Notes under the pieces: generated by a model | Told to the model about the DNA's origin: nothing | The model's database searches: none | What the model saw: the letters and a program-made list of their open reading frames with translations, nothing else | DNA from: JAGPCK01 sp964535575 | GTDB lineage: Bacteria > Bacteroidota > Bacteroidia > UKL13-3 | Assembly (NCBI GenBank): GCA_964535575.1 | Contig: CAZHTC010000002.1 | Location: 62,001-126,000 of the forward strand | Direction of reading: 5' to 3' | Length of the DNA: 64,000 nucleotides | Translations under genes and position numbers: made by a program | Shown: positions 63,073-64,000 of the stretch, one piece after another | Layout: the number at the start of each line of letters is the position of its first letter | Numbering within the stretch: the stretch's first letter is position 1

Positions 63073-63999
63073 TTAACCGCCTGTAAACTGAAGGTAGAGC
63101 AACAATACCGCTGCGGCTGTCATTATTAGTAATGCCGCCATACCTGTGATATTACTTACGCGGTTGTTTACAAATTTCCCCATTATTTTTTTGTTATTCG
63201 AAATATGAAGAATGATGGCAATTAAAACAGGAGCTGTCATTCCATAAAGAATGGCGGTATAAATAAGCGCATCAATGGGTGAGATGCCTACATAATTCAT
63301 AGAGAGTCCCAGCAAAAGGGAAATCGCAATGATTACATAGAAACCTTTTGCCTCGTGAAATTTTTTGTCGAGGCCCTGTTCCCACCCGAATGTTTCGGCA
63401 AAAATATAAGAGAGCGACCCGCTTAAAACCGGAATGGCAATTAAACCGGTACCAATTATACCCACGGCAAAAAGTAAATAAGCCAGATTACCTGCAAGCG
63501 GTTTTAAGGCCATGGCCGCCTGTTCTACGGTGTCAATCTGATGTACGCCTGCTTTAAATAATACAGTTCCCGTGGTGAGAATAATAAAATACATAATCAG
63601 ACCGGAAAACGACATGCCGAAATCAACATCCTGTTGCATGTTATGTATGATGCGTTTTCCTACCACCAGATGCTTTTTTTTATGTTTCATTTCTTCCACT
63701 TCTACCGAGGCCTGCCAGAAAAAAAGATAAGGTGAAATGGTGGTGCCTAAAATTCCTACCAGAATAGCGATAAATTTTTTGTCGAGTTTTATTTCGGGGA
63801 TAAAGGTTGCCCGAAGAATTTCTGAGATATCCTGATGGTATAAAAACGGAACTATAAAATATACCAGCATCACTATGCACAAATATTTAAGTATGGATGC
63901 AATGCGCTGGTAAGGCAGGTAGATGATAAGCCCCAGTAGCATTAATGTAAAAAACACACTGAAAAACAGGGCATCAACCGAGGGGAATAATAAATTACC
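63073..63999 (-). CDS. Nramp-family divalent metal transporter (5' end outside window)
   Basis: The frame is open to the window edge, so the N-terminus is missing. About 309 residues are visible, with eight or so membrane segments. GTTISPYLFFWQASVEVEE matches the conserved Nramp loop and TM6, and FAVGIIGTGLIAIPVLSGSLSY the following region. Nramp proteins import Mn2+ or Fe2+ with protons. The DPGN motif of TM1 would lie outside the window. It ends 3 bp after the convergent cysteine synthase. Confidence 0.88.
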   Translation of the reverse strand, partial: GNLLFPSVDALFFSVFFTLMLLGLIIYLPYQRIASILKYLCIVMLVYFIVPFLYHQDISEILRATFIPEIKLDKKFIAILVGILGTTISPYLFFWQASVEVEEMKHKKKHLVVGKRIIHNMQQDVDFGMSFSGLIMYFIILTTGTVLFKAGVHQIDTVEQAAMALKPLAGNLAYLLFAVGIIGTGLIAIPVLSGSLSYIFAETFGWEQGLDKKFHEAKGFYVIIAISLLLGLSMNYVGISPIDALIYTAILYGMTAPVLIAIILHISNNKKIMGKFVNNRVSNITGMAALLIMTAAAVLLLYLQFTGG

Positions 64000-64000
64000 T

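Overview
The window comes from a Bacteroidota genome (order not resolved). The evidence is the TAnnTTTG-type -7 promoter elements in front of many genes, two large secreted proteins ending in type IX secretion sorting domains (a gliding-motility/CHU_C type and a type A tail), an exosortase with a PID-CTERM target, many lipoproteins with Bacteroidota-style lipoboxes, and a clade II-like nitrous oxide reductase cluster.

Layout. 51-1354: era and the initiator tRNA-fMet. 1355-18805: an AT-rich accessory island next to that tRNA. It opens with a GIY-YIG nuclease gene bracketed by copies of tRNA fragments. A tightly overlapping four-gene restriction-like operon follows (PLD nuclease-Snf2 helicase, Eco57I/PglX-like N6-adenine methylase, two PD-(D/E)XK-like proteins). 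After it come an AlbA_2/ATPase-SLOG(DprA-like)-small protein operon, a HEPN-like protein, a large protein with a C-terminal PD-(D/E)XK domain, a Panacea-type antitoxin with a RelE-like toxin, and a Bro-N-Fic protein flanked by short hairpin repeats and a leftover RelE toxin tail. 18812-20209: S4-domain protein, about 430 bp of tandem dispersed-type repeats, and a DUF1566-like lipoprotein. 20225-25063: a minus-strand operon beginning with tyrosine phenol-lyase and continuing into a glycosyltransferase, rfbC, a sugar epimerase and rfbD. 25210-45572: the respiratory/copper region. It holds a fasciclin lipoprotein, an OprC/NosA-like copper receptor with lipoprotein partner, nosY-F-D-L plus a membrane protein, nosZ with a cytochrome c, an FNR-type regulator, norC-norB with an unknown 598-residue protein and a QueD-family enzyme, nadA-nadB, and an MbnP-MbnH copper pair. 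45666-63999: a small secreted-peptide ORF, SDR, S9 peptidase, T9SS proteins, a J-domain membrane protein, a three-gene exosortase cassette, 3-hydroxyanthranilate dioxygenase plus ACMSD, a Crp-like regulator with a DinB protein, a hexapeptide acetyltransferase, cysteine synthase, and an Nramp transporter cut by the window edge.

How it works together. The region from 25 to 45 kb is a coherent NO/N2O-respiration and copper-supply block. I found an FNR-like box (TGAY-N4-RTCA, read on the appropriate strand) centred exactly 29.5 nt upstream of the 5' end of the -7 element at five promoters: tpl, fasciclin, cytochrome c-nosZ, norCB and mbnPH. At three of them (nosC, norC, mbnP) a second perfect TGAT-N4-ATCA box lies exactly 22 bp further out. 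This points to one regulon, probably under the cysteine-containing Crp/Fnr protein encoded between nosZ and norC. It ties copper handling (MbnP/MbnH) and, unexpectedly, tyrosine phenol-lyase with a surface-sugar operon to the same anaerobic or NO signal.

The best candidates for undescribed systems are the four-gene PLD-helicase/methylase/double-nuclease operon (1838-10068), the AlbA_2-SLOG-119 aa operon (10252-12521), and the HEPN-like and PD-(D/E)XK proteins that follow. All functional assignments come from reading motifs; no database search was run.
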